Both the position numbers and the translations under genes were made by a program. From a bacterium (GTDB taxonomy: Bacteria > Armatimonadota > UBA5829), in assembly GCA_021371935.1 (NCBI GenBank), contig JAJFVF010000006.1:124001-188000 (forward strand): 64,000 nt of DNA, in the 5' to 3' direction. The notes under the pieces are model-generated. The model was not told the DNA's origin. It saw nothing but the letters and a program-made list of their open reading frames with translations, and made no database searches. Below are positions 7,514 through 17,382 of the stretch, piece by piece (the first letter of the stretch is position 1; each line of letters opens with the position of its first letter).

Positions 7514-8443
7514 ATGGCGATTGTTAATATTGAGAGTCTGAGCATGCGCGCAGGCGGGACCTGGGCGCTGTGGGACGTCAATCTGGAAATAGGTGAAGGC
7601 GAGATTACGGCCATATTCGGGCGGGCAGGCTCGGGGAAGTCCGTGCTCGCCAAAATTATATGTGGGCTGGATGAACCCACCAGCGGCTCGATTTTTTGGA
7701 ACGGTCAACAAAACCCTGGATGCGTGAGCATTGCTCTTGACAAACCTGCATTTGCCCCTGACCTGACAGTCTACGAAAACCTCGATATGTTTGCCTCGCT
7801 TTGGCGAGTGCCAAAAAAAAAGCGGGCGAGACAGATCAGTTTTGTGCTGGAACTGATGAAACTCAGCGATTATTCAACAATCATGGCCGACCGCCTTTCC
7901 ACAGGCATGCTCAGGCGATTTGAGATTGCAAGGGCATTGATTGCAGACGCACCAGTCACAATAATCGACTCGCTGCTGGACACACTCGACCCCGACATTC
8001 TCGAAAAACTCTGGGACCATATGCTGAGCCTGCGGCGGGCTGAGATGAAATCATTTATCGTTATGACCTCGCGCGGAAAAATTGCCGAGATGTGCCCGAG
8101 GATAGCCGTGATCCATCGCGGAAGGATCAACTTCTTAGGCCGCCCGGACGATTTCAGACGATTGGCAGGCGAGGATATGGTCGTGCTCGGTGATATCACA
8201 AATCCATCAGTCAAGAGCAGGATCAGAGAACAGTTGTCGGTAGTGATCCAGGAAGAGGACGGATTTCTTTCATTCAGGGTCTCAAACGGCGAGAAGATGA
8301 TCGGTAACCTGTTGGCCGAGTATGGCTCGGACCTGAGCTGTGTATATCTCAAGCGCCCGACACTGGAGGATGCATTGGATGTGGTTGCGATGGGTGGGCT
8401 GAAGGTTATGGCGGATGTAAGTGAGGAGCGAGCAGGACAGTGA
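7514..8443 (+). CDS. ABC transporter ATP-binding protein with degenerate catalytic motifs
   Basis: About 309 residues from the ATG (a TTG at 7475 would add 13). Walker A is present (GRAGSGKSV), as is a signature-like LSTGMLRRFEIARAL. However, Walker B reads VTIIDSLLDTLDP, with Ser where the catalytic Glu (LDEP) normally lies, and the switch region reads FIVMTSRGK with no H-loop His. The C-terminal ~80 residues form the usual accessory region of drug or sodium exporters (CcmA type). No clear ribosome binding site precedes the ATG. It overlaps the next gene by four bases (GTGA). ATP hydrolysis is probably weak, or it may work through an unusual partner. Confidence 0.8.
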   Translation: MAIVNIESLSMRAGGTWALWDVNLEIGEGEITAIFGRAGSGKSVLAKIICGLDEPTSGSIFWNGQQNPGCVSIALDKPAFAPDLTVYENLDMFASLWRVPKKKRARQISFVLELMKLSDYSTIMADRLSTGMLRRFEIARALIADAPVTIIDSLLDTLDPDILEKLWDHMLSLRRAEMKSFIVMTSRGKIAEMCPRIAVIHRGRINFLGRPDDFRRLAGEDMVVLGDITNPSVKSRIREQLSVVIQEEDGFLSFRVSNGEKMIGNLLAEYGSDLSCVYLKRPTLEDALDVVAMGGLKVMADVSEERAGQ

Positions 8444-8787
8444 CCACACTCGCTTATTACAATATTAAAAGGATAGCAAGACGAAAGCAACTAATGATTG
8501 CGCTGTACGGCCTGCCGGCCATTGCTGCTATATTGCGGATCATATTCGCAAAGTCATATGCATTGCTGGTATGCGCATGGCTATGTCCGTTCGTCTGTGC
8601 TATCCTGGTTTGGGCGGTCTTGCAGGCACAAATATCAATTGACAGAGCGTTGGACCTAGAAATCGGGCTTAGGAGCACACCTGCCTCGGACTCAAGCATG
8701 ATATGGTCGCGTGTGCTGGCTGGAGCAGCGATCTTCTCAGGTCAAATGATTATCTTTGGTGTGATAATAGGAGCATTGATAAGATGA
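8440..8787 (+). CDS. short membrane protein, probable ABC permease remnant
   Basis: A 115-residue, strongly hydrophobic protein starting at GTG inside the stop of the ATPase gene. The segments LMIALYGLPAIAAILRIIF, YALLVCAWLCPFVCAILVW and the final VLAGAAIFSGQMIIFGVII would each span the membrane. An ABC-2 permease normally has six or more segments and over 200 residues, so this is either a small partner or a shortened permease. Its stop overlaps the ATG of the following oxidoreductase gene, so all three are coupled. Confidence 0.65.
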   Translation: MTTLAYYNIKRIARRKQLMIALYGLPAIAAILRIIFAKSYALLVCAWLCPFVCAILVWAVLQAQISIDRALDLEIGLRSTPASDSSMIWSRVLAGAAIFSGQMIIFGVIIGALIR

Positions 8788-9788
8788 AAGTTGGAATTAT
8801 CGGTACGGGAATCTGCCGGATGCATGCAAACGGCTTCAAGAAGTGTGAGGATGTCGAGATCAAGACGGTTTGTGACGTCAACACAGAGCGCGCAGAGAAG
8901 TTTGCTAAGGATTATGATGTCAAAAATATCTGCAGCGATTATCATGAGCTTTTTGCGGACCCGGAAATAGAGGCCGTAACTGTTGGAGTGCCGAATGCTC
9001 TGCATGCGCCGGTCGTGATTGCTGCATTTGAGGCGGGCAAGCATGTAATGTGTGAAAAACCAATTTCGACCTGCGCTGAGGATGCGCGAAAGATGGTCGA
9101 GGCAGGTAAGAAGTCCGGCAAGATATTTATGATGGGCTTTAATAACAGGTTCAGAGGCGATACTCAGCTCTTGAAAAAGTGCATCGAAAACGGCGACCTG
9201 GGTGATATTTACTACGCCAAGACCGGCTGGCTCAGGCGCAAAGGCATCCCTGGAATGGGCGGATGGTTTACTACAAAAGCGCTCTCCGGCGGTGGGCCCC
9301 TCATCGACCTTGGTGTGCATGTCCTTGACCTTGCACTCTGGCTGATGGGCAACCCGAAGCCGGTATATGTGATGGGATCGTCTTATGCCAAATTCGGACC
9401 TGAGATTGCTGAGAAAAATGGCGGAACATATGATGTCGAAGACCTGGCGACAGGTATGGTAAAGCTCGAAAACGGCGCGACTGTGTTCGTGGAAGCGAGT
9501 TGGGCATCGCATGTGGAGAATGAAAGAATTTATACTCAGTTGATCGGCACAAAAGGCGGAGCGGAAGTTGACCCGCTGAAGATTTATACAGACATCAACG
9601 GCTCTACGGCAAATATCGAGATGAGCTACCCGAATGTTTCGGGGCATGAGATGGAGATTGTGCATTTTGTGGAGTGTATAAGGCAGAATAAAACACCAAT
9701 TGCGACTGGTGAACACGGGCTGCATATACAGCTCATTCTTGATGCGATATACGAATCGACAGTTACCGGCAAAGGAGTTGAGATTTAG
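8784..9788 (+). CDS. Gfo/Idh/MocA-family oxidoreductase
   Basis: A 334-residue NAD(P)-dependent dehydrogenase. The Rossmann motif is MKVGIIGTGICRMH. The family hallmark CEKPIS follows (GKHVMCEKPISTCAEDARK), then FMMGFNNRF and the substrate-domain motif GGGPLIDLGVHVLDLALWL with the catalytic Asp/His pair. I began at the ATG overlapping the stop of the permease gene, with TAGGAG upstream. Substrates of this family are sugars, inositols and their derivatives; the sequence does not identify one. It ends the run that begins with blaI, and a hairpin repeat separates it from the ATP synthase genes. Confidence 0.9.
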   Translation: MKVGIIGTGICRMHANGFKKCEDVEIKTVCDVNTERAEKFAKDYDVKNICSDYHELFADPEIEAVTVGVPNALHAPVVIAAFEAGKHVMCEKPISTCAEDARKMVEAGKKSGKIFMMGFNNRFRGDTQLLKKCIENGDLGDIYYAKTGWLRRKGIPGMGGWFTTKALSGGGPLIDLGVHVLDLALWLMGNPKPVYVMGSSYAKFGPEIAEKNGGTYDVEDLATGMVKLENGATVFVEASWASHVENERIYTQLIGTKGGAEVDPLKIYTDINGSTANIEMSYPNVSGHEMEIVHFVECIRQNKTPIATGEHGLHIQLILDAIYESTVTGKGVEI

Positions 9789-9853
9789 TATTTGAGATTT
9801 TATATTTTATATGATTGGTGTGCGGTCGGCTGCTTTTCGTGTTGTTGAGATTG

Positions 9854-9862
9854 TGCTATAAT
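9854..9862 (+). promoter_or_regulatory. extended -10 promoter candidate for the atp operon
   Basis: TGCTATAAT is a perfect extended -10 element. The -35 (TTTTCG at 17 bases) is weak. If used, the leader of the ATP synthase mRNA would carry the paired-hairpin repeat before the first gene. Confidence 0.5.
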
Positions 9863-9876
9863 TCACAGGACTTCAG

Positions 9877-9956
9877 CTAGTCCGCATTATTCACGAAGAA
9901 CGTGAATAATGCTCTCAAAGACCCGGATTATGCGGTATGCGCATAACCCGGGCTAG
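9877..9956 (+). repeat. paired-hairpin dispersed repeat, family 1, copy 2
   Basis: This is the same element as at 5482-5560 in the opposite orientation. It has a 12-bp perfect stem GCATTATTCACG (loop AAGAA) and a 13-bp stem CCCGGATTATGCG with one mismatch (loop GTATG), between CTAG ends. The compensating changes between copies (CCCGC to CCCGG with GCGGG to CCGGG) suggest that structure is what is kept. Confidence 0.85.
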
Positions 9957-9971
9957 GGCGGCAACTTTATA

Positions 9972-10199
9972 ATGAACCAGTCGAATTACCGATGGGCAAA
10001 AACATTGGCGCAAGTGAGCAGTATTGCTCTACTCATCTTAGTCTCCACGGCGATTGGGCTGGGACTGGGTTACTGGCTCGACGGCAAGCTCGGCACCAAA
10101 CCGTGGCTTGCTTTTGTTTTGACTATCGTCGGGCTGGCGGCAGGACTTTATGAAGCGGTCAAGATTTTGATCGAGGCAACCGAAAATGAAGGAGATTGA
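9972..10199 (+). CDS. atpZ: AtpZ/AtpI-family small F1Fo-associated membrane protein
   Basis: A 75-residue protein with two membrane helices (VSSIALLILVSTAIGLGLGY and LAFVLTIVGLAAGLYEAVKI) around WLDGKLGT. This pattern is typical of the small AtpZ family placed first in ATP synthase operons, thought to act in Mg2+/Ca2+ handling or assembly. It overlaps atpI by 14 bases. The family assignment is from pattern and position. Confidence 0.85.
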   Translation: MNQSNYRWAKTLAQVSSIALLILVSTAIGLGLGYWLDGKLGTKPWLAFVLTIVGLAAGLYEAVKILIEATENEGD

Positions 10200-10659
10200 C
10201 AACGCCTTCATCAAGCGCACCTATATAAGCAGTGCATATCTGTGGATTTTTGGTGTGCTGGTATGGTTGAGCTTGTGGCATATTCTGACCGGCTATGGCA
10301 TAAGGCTAAATCCGCACTGGGGATGGATGGCTGCAATCGGTTGGAGCCTTGGATCGGCTGTGTCAATAGGTACGCTCTGGAGCCTGGAATGGATCGTCAG
10401 CCGGGCTTTTGTGCCGGGAAACAGGCATGCCAAAAAGAGCCTGGTCAAATTTTCGATCCTCAAGCTGATAGTGATAATCCTGCTTATGGGATTGATAGTC
10501 AAGCTGGGCGGAAAAAGTTTTGCGCTGATTGGGGCATTTTGTGCCGGAGTGGTATTGACTCAGGCTGTAATATTTCTTAAAGTAATAGGGAAGCTGATTT
10601 GTGAGCATTCTAACGATTTGGGCAAAGGAGGGCCACAATGCACGAGGGACCATCATTAG
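10186..10659 (+). CDS. atpI: ATP synthase subunit I (AtpI-like)
   Basis: A 157-residue protein with four membrane helices (LWIFGVLVWLSLWHILTG, GWMAAIGWSLGSAVSIGTLW, ILKLIVIILLMGLIVKLG, FALIGAFCAGVVLTQAVIFL). This matches the AtpI assembly factor that helps build the c-ring. Sequence conservation in this family is weak, so the call rests on topology and on its place between atpZ and atpB. It overlaps atpB by 22 bases. Confidence 0.75.
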   Translation: MKEIDNAFIKRTYISSAYLWIFGVLVWLSLWHILTGYGIRLNPHWGWMAAIGWSLGSAVSIGTLWSLEWIVSRAFVPGNRHAKKSLVKFSILKLIVIILLMGLIVKLGGKSFALIGAFCAGVVLTQAVIFLKVIGKLICEHSNDLGKGGPQCTRDHH

Positions 10660-11369
10660 AACACCCAACCTGGTTCAGGTTTTTGCTTGAGTATAAGCTG
10701 CTGCCGGGATGGGTACCGGAGATGGCAATTGTAACATGGTTTGTGGTTGTCCTTTTGTGCATCACCGCAATCATCGCCAGTCGAAAACTCAGTGTGCGCA
10801 ACCCCGGCAAGTTTCAGACGGCTCTGGAATTTATCGTTGTGTCTTTGGACGGGTTTGTGCGCAACATCGTCGGGCGCGAAGCCAAGACGCTCACCCCGAT
10901 CATCGGCACTACGTTCATATTCATCCTATCGCTGAGCCTTATCGGTCTGGTGCCTGGGTTCGTGAGCCCCACGTCAAGCACCAACACGACAGTCTCGCTC
11001 GCGCTTATGGCTTTTCTGCTGGTCCAGTATTATGGGATCACCCGGAACGGCTTCATCAACTATTGCAAGCATTTCCTGGGCGAACCGATATGGCTGGCTC
11101 CGCTTATGCTGCCTCTGCACATAATCGGGGAACTGGCAAGGCCGCTGTCGCTCTCGATCCGTCTTTTCGGTAACATTTTCGGCGAGGAGACCGTCATTGC
11201 GGTCTTCGTGCTTATTGTCACCAGCGTGCTGGGCAAACTGTTGATACCTCTGCAGTTCCCTATGATGCTCTTCGCCATATTCGGCGGGTTCATTCAGGCG
11301 CTGGTCTTTTCAATGCTCGTTTGCATATATATTGCCGTGGCTCTGGAAGGCCACGAAGAACACCATTAA
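10638..11369 (+). CDS. atpB: ATP synthase Fo subunit a
   Basis: The 243-residue membrane stator channel carries the essential arginine in LSLSIRLFGNIFGEE. It has the usual five to six helices and a C-terminal His-rich end (EGHEEHH). AAAGGAGGG lies before the ATG, inside the end of atpI. It works against the c-ring to pass the coupling ion. atpE follows 18 bases later. Confidence 0.97.
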   Translation: MHEGPSLEHPTWFRFLLEYKLLPGWVPEMAIVTWFVVVLLCITAIIASRKLSVRNPGKFQTALEFIVVSLDGFVRNIVGREAKTLTPIIGTTFIFILSLSLIGLVPGFVSPTSSTNTTVSLALMAFLLVQYYGITRNGFINYCKHFLGEPIWLAPLMLPLHIIGELARPLSLSIRLFGNIFGEETVIAVFVLIVTSVLGKLLIPLQFPMMLFAIFGGFIQALVFSMLVCIYIAVALEGHEEHH

Positions 11370-11387
11370 ATTGGAGGAAACACACAT

Positions 11388-11657
11388 ATGATGTACTTAG
11401 TAGCTTTGGTTATCGCCATTGGGTTCGGCGTACCGATTGCCGTTATCGGAGGCGGACTCGCTCAGGGTAAAGCCGCAGCATCGGCATTTGAGGGCATCGC
11501 AAGGCAGCCCGAGGCAGCCGGTAAGATTCAGACCGCTATGATTATTGGTCTCGCACTTATCGAGTCCCTGGTCATCTACGCCCTGCTGATCTCTCTGATC
11601 CTGCTCTTCTTGGGTGTGCCGAGCGCAACGGCTATCATTGAGAAAGTCGTAAAGTAA
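11388..11657 (+). CDS. atpE: ATP synthase Fo subunit c
   Basis: An 89-residue hairpin of two helices joined by the polar loop ARQPEAAG. The ion-binding carboxylate is Glu59 in helix two ([11 protein letters not shown]). Compared with the Na+-binding c subunit of Ilyobacter, Gln26, Glu59, Ser60 and Tyr64 match the Na+ ligands Gln32, Glu65, Ser66 and Tyr70, but the Thr67 position is Leu61. GGAGG lies 10 bases upstream. Two ATGs stand together at the start, and either could be used. Ion choice (H+ or Na+) cannot be settled from this. Confidence 0.97.
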   Translation: MMYLVALVIAIGFGVPIAVIGGGLAQGKAAASAFEGIARQPEAAGKIQTAMIIGLALIESLVIYALLISLILLFLGVPSATAIIEKVVK

Positions 11658-11748
11658 TATAATCATTGGATTGAGACCGTTATGCTTTTTGACTAGCCGC
11701 ATATTCGCGCGTAAGGCATCTCGGTCATAGAAAGTTGGTGGTATATCC

Positions 11749-12243
11749 GTGCAGATAATACCCGAACCAAAAGTATTGATTGTGCAGGCTCTGGGTTTCC
11801 TGCTGGTGCTGGGAGTGTTCAAATACTTCCTGTTTCAGCCCATATTGAGCATTCTGGAGACCAGGCGCAGGGAGGTGTCCTCTGAATATGAGGCTGCTGA
11901 GGCTCAGCATGCGTCCGCTGATGAACTTAAGGCTCAATATGAGCGCCATCTTGCCGCTATAGCTGAGGAGACGCGCACAAAGATTGCCGAGGCAGTCAAG
12001 GAAGGCCAGAACATGCGAGAGGAAATACTCGCTGATTCACGCGCGCAGGCCGAGCATATTCTCACAAGGGCACAGGAAGAAATATCCCGTGAAAGTGAGA
12101 AAGCTATGACTGAGCTTAAGACAAAGGTTGCAGACCTTACGGTTGAAGCAGCGGGCAAGCTCATAGGCGAAAGCATGGATGACGATAAACATCGCAAGAT
12201 GGTCAGCAGTTTCATCGACGGACTGGACGAGGTGAAGCAGTGA
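11749..12243 (+). CDS. atpF: ATP synthase Fo subunit b
   Basis: The 164-residue protein has one N-terminal helix (VLIVQALGFLLVLGVFKYFL), followed by a long charged coiled coil (ETRRREVSSEYEAAEAQHAS onward) that forms the peripheral stalk. It starts at GTG. A 90-base gap without a gene separates it from atpE, and it overlaps atpH by four bases. Only one b-type gene is present, so the stalk is probably a homodimer. Confidence 0.95.
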   Translation: MQIIPEPKVLIVQALGFLLVLGVFKYFLFQPILSILETRRREVSSEYEAAEAQHASADELKAQYERHLAAIAEETRTKIAEAVKEGQNMREEILADSRAQAEHILTRAQEEISRESEKAMTELKTKVADLTVEAAGKLIGESMDDDKHRKMVSSFIDGLDEVKQ

Positions 12244-12776
12244 TCGAGCCGAGGATCGTGCGCAGGTATGCATCGGCTCTGTTTGGAGCCGCTGTAAAGA
12301 TGGACGCAGTCGACCGGGTCGAAAGCGACCTCGGACTGGTGTCGTATGTGTTCGAGACATCGCCGCGCCTTATGGAGTCCATCGAGTCGCCGATGATCCC
12401 CTCGTCCAAGAAGCACGAAATCATAAAAGATATCTTTGCGAACAAGGTCCATCAGATCACGCTTACCTATCTCGACCTGCTTATTGACAAGCAGCGTGAG
12501 GGTGCGATCGGTCAGACCGAAAGCGAATATATTCGCCTGGCAAACGAGGCGCGAGGAATACTGGCAGTTGAGGTAATATCGGCGGTCAGGCTCAGTGAAG
12601 CTGAAGAGGCCGCACTTGTCGCCAAGCTCAGCAAGGTCACTGGAAAGAGTATTCACCTTGAAAAGCACGTGGACCCTGAAATCATTGGTGGATTGAAAGT
12701 CCGCATGGGTGACAAGGTTATTGACGGCAGCATCAAGGGTCAGCTTGACGCGCTTAAAGAAAAAATGCTTAGTTAG
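12240..12776 (+). CDS. atpH: ATP synthase F1 subunit delta
   Basis: The 178-residue protein starts at GTG (IEPRIVRRYASALFGAA), with the family's N-terminal helical bundle and the C-terminal signature IIGGLKVRMGDKVIDGSIKG. It joins the b stalk to the top of F1. It is coupled to atpF by the GTGA overlap. Confidence 0.95.
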   Translation: MIEPRIVRRYASALFGAAVKMDAVDRVESDLGLVSYVFETSPRLMESIESPMIPSSKKHEIIKDIFANKVHQITLTYLDLLIDKQREGAIGQTESEYIRLANEARGILAVEVISAVRLSEAEEAALVAKLSKVTGKSIHLEKHVDPEIIGGLKVRMGDKVIDGSIKGQLDALKEKMLS

Positions 12777-12834
12777 TCTAAAAGTTTGAAAGTTGGAAAG
12801 TCAAAAAGTTGGGATAGTACGAGTCAGTGGAATC

Positions 12835-12894
12835 ACGCGATCATAAATCGCGTAGTTCTTGTTCGGGCTGGATCAGATATCCAGCCCGAACAAG
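12835..12894. repeat. paired-hairpin dispersed repeat, family 2, copy 1
   Basis: Hairpin one has a 7-bp perfect stem (ACGCGAT, loop CATAA). Hairpin two has a 16-bp perfect stem (CTTGTTCGGGCTGGAT, loop CAGAT). A related element at 39348-39396 keeps both hairpins with 5-base loops. It sits between atpH and atpA inside the operon, where it may stabilise mRNA segments or partly terminate. The rest of this 243-base gap is low-complexity (AGTTGGAAAGTCAAAAAGTT-like and CTCTCCACTCTCCAC-like units). Confidence 0.8.
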
Positions 12895-13019
12895 GAACGA
12901 GGAAGTTTGCTAGAAATTAAGGCTGAGCCTGTCGGCTCGCTGCTGAGTACGAATATGTGGGGTCTGGACTCTCCACTCTCCACATTCCACTCTCAGCTAT
13001 TTTTGAACGGAGTGAGATT

Positions 13020-14534
13020 ATGGCAGTCAACATAAGGCCGGATGAGGTTGCGCAGGTTCTCGAAAGCCACCTCCTATCATATGAAAAAGAACTTGCCGAA
13101 GTAGGCGTGGGAACCGTCCTCCAGGTCGGAGATGGAATTGCGCGAATCTACGGCTTGCAGGACGTAATGGCCAGCGAGCTGGTCGAGTTTCCCAACGGCG
13201 TTATGGGAATGGTCCTTAACCTGGAAGAGGACAACGTCGGCTGCGTCGTGCTTGGACCGGATACCGAGATCAAGGAAGGCGATCAGGTCAAGCGGACCGG
13301 ACGCATTATCGACGTTCCAGTGGGCGAGGCAATGCTTGGACGTGTTGTAAACGCTCTGGGAGACCCCATAGACGGCAAGGGACCGATTGTCGCCAGCGAG
13401 CGTAGACACGTCGAGACTCGTGCGCCAGGTGTTGTCGAAAGACAGCCGGTCAAAGAATCGCTAGCCACCGGCATTAAGGCCATCGACTCCATGATCCCTA
13501 TCGGCAGAGGCCAGAGGGAACTTATAATCGGCGACCGCCAGACAGGCAAGACAGCCATTGCCGTAGATACAATTTTGAACCAGAAAGGCCAGGACGTCTA
13601 CTGCATCTATGTAGCTATCGGCCAGAAGCTATCGACTGTAGCAGGCATTGCTCATACACTTGAGCAGAAGGGCGCTATGGAGTATACGACAATTGTCGTA
13701 GCATCTGCCAGTGACCCTGCCCCGCTGCAGTATATCGCTCCATATGCGGGATGCGCTATGGGCGAGTATTTCAGAGACACCAAGCGAAGCGCACTGGTGA
13801 TCTACGATGACCTCAGCAAGCACGCTGTGGCTTACAGGCAGGTTTCCCTGCTTCTGAGAAGACCGCCGGGACGTGAAGCTTACCCTGGAGACATTTTCTA
13901 TCTGCATGCGCGCCTTCTTGAGAGAGCATCCAAGCTAAACGATGAGTTGGGCGCAGGCTCACTTACCGCACTACCGATTATCGAGACCCAGGCAGGAGAT
14001 GTCTCGGCTTACATACCGACAAACGTTATCTCGATCACGGACGGTCAGATATATCTGGAGCCGGACCTTTTCTATTCGGGTATACGACCGGCCATTAACG
14101 TCGGCTTGTCTGTTTCGAGAGTAGGATCCAGCGCTCAGAAGAAGGCTATGAAGAAAGTCACAGGTCAGCTCAAGCTCGACTTGGCACAGTATTGGGCACT
14201 GCAGGCGTTCGCACAGTTCTCAAGTGACCTCGACAAGGCCACTCTTGCTCAGCTTGCGCGCGGCGAAAGGATCGTAGAAATCCTGAAGCAGCCGCAGTAT
14301 ACGCCTATGACGCTCTCAAACGAGTGTATCATCATATTTGCTGCTACTAACGGCTATCTGGACGATCTGCCGGTGGCGGCTATTGCCAGGTTTGAAAAAG
14401 AGTTGTATGCCTTTATGGCCGATAAATATCCCGATGTAGGCCACACTATCGAAAAAACCGGCGTTTTGGATGATGCGACTACTGAAACTCTGAAATCAGC
14501 CATCGAAACGTTCAAGGGACAGTTTAAGGCTTAG
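13020..14534 (+). CDS. atpA: ATP synthase F1 subunit alpha
   Basis: The 504-residue noncatalytic nucleotide-binding subunit has Walker [12 protein letters not shown], Walker B-like [11 protein letters not shown] and the conserved [16 protein letters not shown] segment. I began at [14 protein letters not shown], because GGAGTGAGATT precedes this ATG; the upstream frame extension has no family match. A three-base gap leads to atpG. Confidence 0.98.
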   Translation: MAVNIRPDEVAQVLESHLLSYEKELAEVGVGTVLQVGDGIARIYGLQDVMASELVEFPNGVMGMVLNLEEDNVGCVVLGPDTEIKEGDQVKRTGRIIDVPVGEAMLGRVVNALGDPIDGKGPIVASERRHVETRAPGVVERQPVKESLATGIKAIDSMIPIGRGQRELIIGDRQTGKTAIAVDTILNQKGQDVYCIYVAIGQKLSTVAGIAHTLEQKGAMEYTTIVVASASDPAPLQYIAPYAGCAMGEYFRDTKRSALVIYDDLSKHAVAYRQVSLLLRRPPGREAYPGDIFYLHARLLERASKLNDELGAGSLTALPIIETQAGDVSAYIPTNVISITDGQIYLEPDLFYSGIRPAINVGLSVSRVGSSAQKKAMKKVTGQLKLDLAQYWALQAFAQFSSDLDKATLAQLARGERIVEILKQPQYTPMTLSNECIIIFAATNGYLDDLPVAAIARFEKELYAFMADKYPDVGHTIEKTGVLDDATTETLKSAIETFKGQFKA

Positions 14535-14536
14535 TT

Positions 14537-15388
14537 ATGGCTAGCGCGAGAGACATTAGACGGCGCATACGCACTGTCAAAAATATCGAAAAGATCACCA
14601 GCGCGATGAAGATGGTGGCGGCTGCAAGGCTGCGAAAGGCTCAGGAACGTGCTGAGTCAGCACGCCCTTACGCTGAGAAAATGCATGAGGTGATGGGTAA
14701 CCTCGCCAGAAGCGCCGGTGAGATTGAGCACCCGCTGCTTGAAATACGTGAGGAACATAACGTCGCTTATGTTGTGATCGGAGCTGAGCGAGGGCTTGCA
14801 GGCAGTTATAACGGCAGCGTTATGAGCAAAGCCATTCAGGAGATCGGTGATCGTGACTCTGAAAGTGTTAAGCTGCTGACCATTGGAAGAAAGGCCGTCG
14901 CGTTCTTTAAGAAACGGCCGTATGAGATCACCGGTTCACTCGAATTGGGCACGGAAGTCAATTTCACCGATATACGCAAGATTACTGCAAAGGTGCGCTC
15001 TATGTTCGAGAGCGGTGAGGTGGATGCAGTATATCTGGTATACGCCAAGTTCCATTCAGCAATGCACCAGGAACCGGTTTGTGTAAGACTTCTACCTATG
15101 GCTGCACCTGAAGCAAATGCTCAAACACCTGCTGAATTCGAGTTTGAGCCGAATGCAGGTGAGCTGCTTGCTACACTGCTGCCAAGGTATGTGGATACAG
15201 AAGTATATCAGTCGCTGGTGGAGTCACAGGCTAGTGAGCATGGAGCACGGATGTCCGCTATGTCGGCAGCCACAAAGAATGCAGGTGAAATGATTGATAA
15301 CCTGACTCTTGTCTATAACAAGGCTCGTCAGGCTGCTATTACTAAAGAGATCACGGAGATTGTAGGTGGCGCGGAAGCGCTCAAATAA
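14537..15388 (+). CDS. atpG: ATP synthase F1 subunit gamma
   Basis: The 283-residue rotor shaft begins with the family signature ASARDIRRRIRTVKNIEKIT and ends with TLVYNKARQAAITKEITEIV, both coiled-coil strands of the central stalk. It is normal in length and coupled to atpA. A 93-base gap of degenerate AACTAATAACT-type units follows before atpD. Confidence 0.97.
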   Translation: MASARDIRRRIRTVKNIEKITSAMKMVAAARLRKAQERAESARPYAEKMHEVMGNLARSAGEIEHPLLEIREEHNVAYVVIGAERGLAGSYNGSVMSKAIQEIGDRDSESVKLLTIGRKAVAFFKKRPYEITGSLELGTEVNFTDIRKITAKVRSMFESGEVDAVYLVYAKFHSAMHQEPVCVRLLPMAAPEANAQTPAEFEFEPNAGELLATLLPRYVDTEVYQSLVESQASEHGARMSAMSAATKNAGEMIDNLTLVYNKARQAAITKEITEIVGGAEALK

Positions 15389-15478
15389 GAGACAGTTATT
15401 GGTTTTTAGTTATTAGTATCATGATGAAGGCACTAATAACTAATCACTAACAACTAAAAACTCCCTTCCCGGAGGTAA

Positions 15479-16882
<1,404 letters not shown>

Positions 16883-16913
16883 TCGGAGAGTTTGAGAGTG
16901 GAGAACATGGACC

Positions 16914-17366
16914 ATGAACTGGAAGGTTCTCGGTATTTCCGCAGGGCTCACAATTGTTGTGCCGTTGATGATAGTGGTTACGCTGGGAATACTTTGTCAC
17001 GATCCAGGAGTTGCTGGTAGTTGGAGCTTTGCAATTCCGATTGTGACAGGGATAATTGTAGGCGAGTGTGTGTTCTTCATCTTGAACACTTTAGCAAAGC
17101 GTAATTACGTATTTATACGTAGCTTGGCAAGCATATTATCTGGGCTAATTGCATTTTTGGCAGGGGGTTTCATCGGAATGCAGATTGTATATCCTATCTT
17201 TCATTCTTTGGTTTTTGCGCCGCATCCTGATTTTGCCCTCAATCACGAAGATTTTTTCTTCTACCAGGGCGCGATTATTGTGTTTGCGTTGGTAGCTGGT
17301 CTTGTGGGCCTGATTTTCGGTACTGGGATAGGCCAACACAAGAAGCAATTGAAGACTGACAACTGA
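16914..17366 (+). CDS. unknown four-helix membrane protein inside the atp operon
   Basis: A 150-residue protein with four hydrophobic helices: VLGISAGLTIVVPLMIVVTL, FAIPIVTGIIVGECVFFIL, SLASILSGLIAFLAGGFIG and IIVFALVAGLVGLIFGTGIG. Charged residues and a His/Asp/Glu-rich loop (APHPDFALNHEDFFF) lie between helices three and four. I recognise no family. It separates atpD from atpC, which are normally adjacent. The flanking spacers are degenerate repeats (GGAGAGTTTGAGAGTGGAG and GACTGACAACTGACAACC). Being in the operon, it may be cotranscribed, but a role in the ATP synthase is only a guess. Confidence 0.75.
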   Translation: MNWKVLGISAGLTIVVPLMIVVTLGILCHDPGVAGSWSFAIPIVTGIIVGECVFFILNTLAKRNYVFIRSLASILSGLIAFLAGGFIGMQIVYPIFHSLVFAPHPDFALNHEDFFFYQGAIIVFALVAGLVGLIFGTGIGQHKKQLKTDN

Positions 17367-17382
17367 CAACCGAGAACCAATT

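Noticed and set aside
8742-9725. 327-codon minus-strand frame opposite the Gfo/Idh/MocA gene
   Set aside because: Long by chance, because the real gene's codon use leaves few antisense stops; the plus-strand product has clear family motifs.
9788-9820. AT-rich run after the oxidoreductase gene as a terminator
   Set aside because: No stem of useful length before the T-rich bases.
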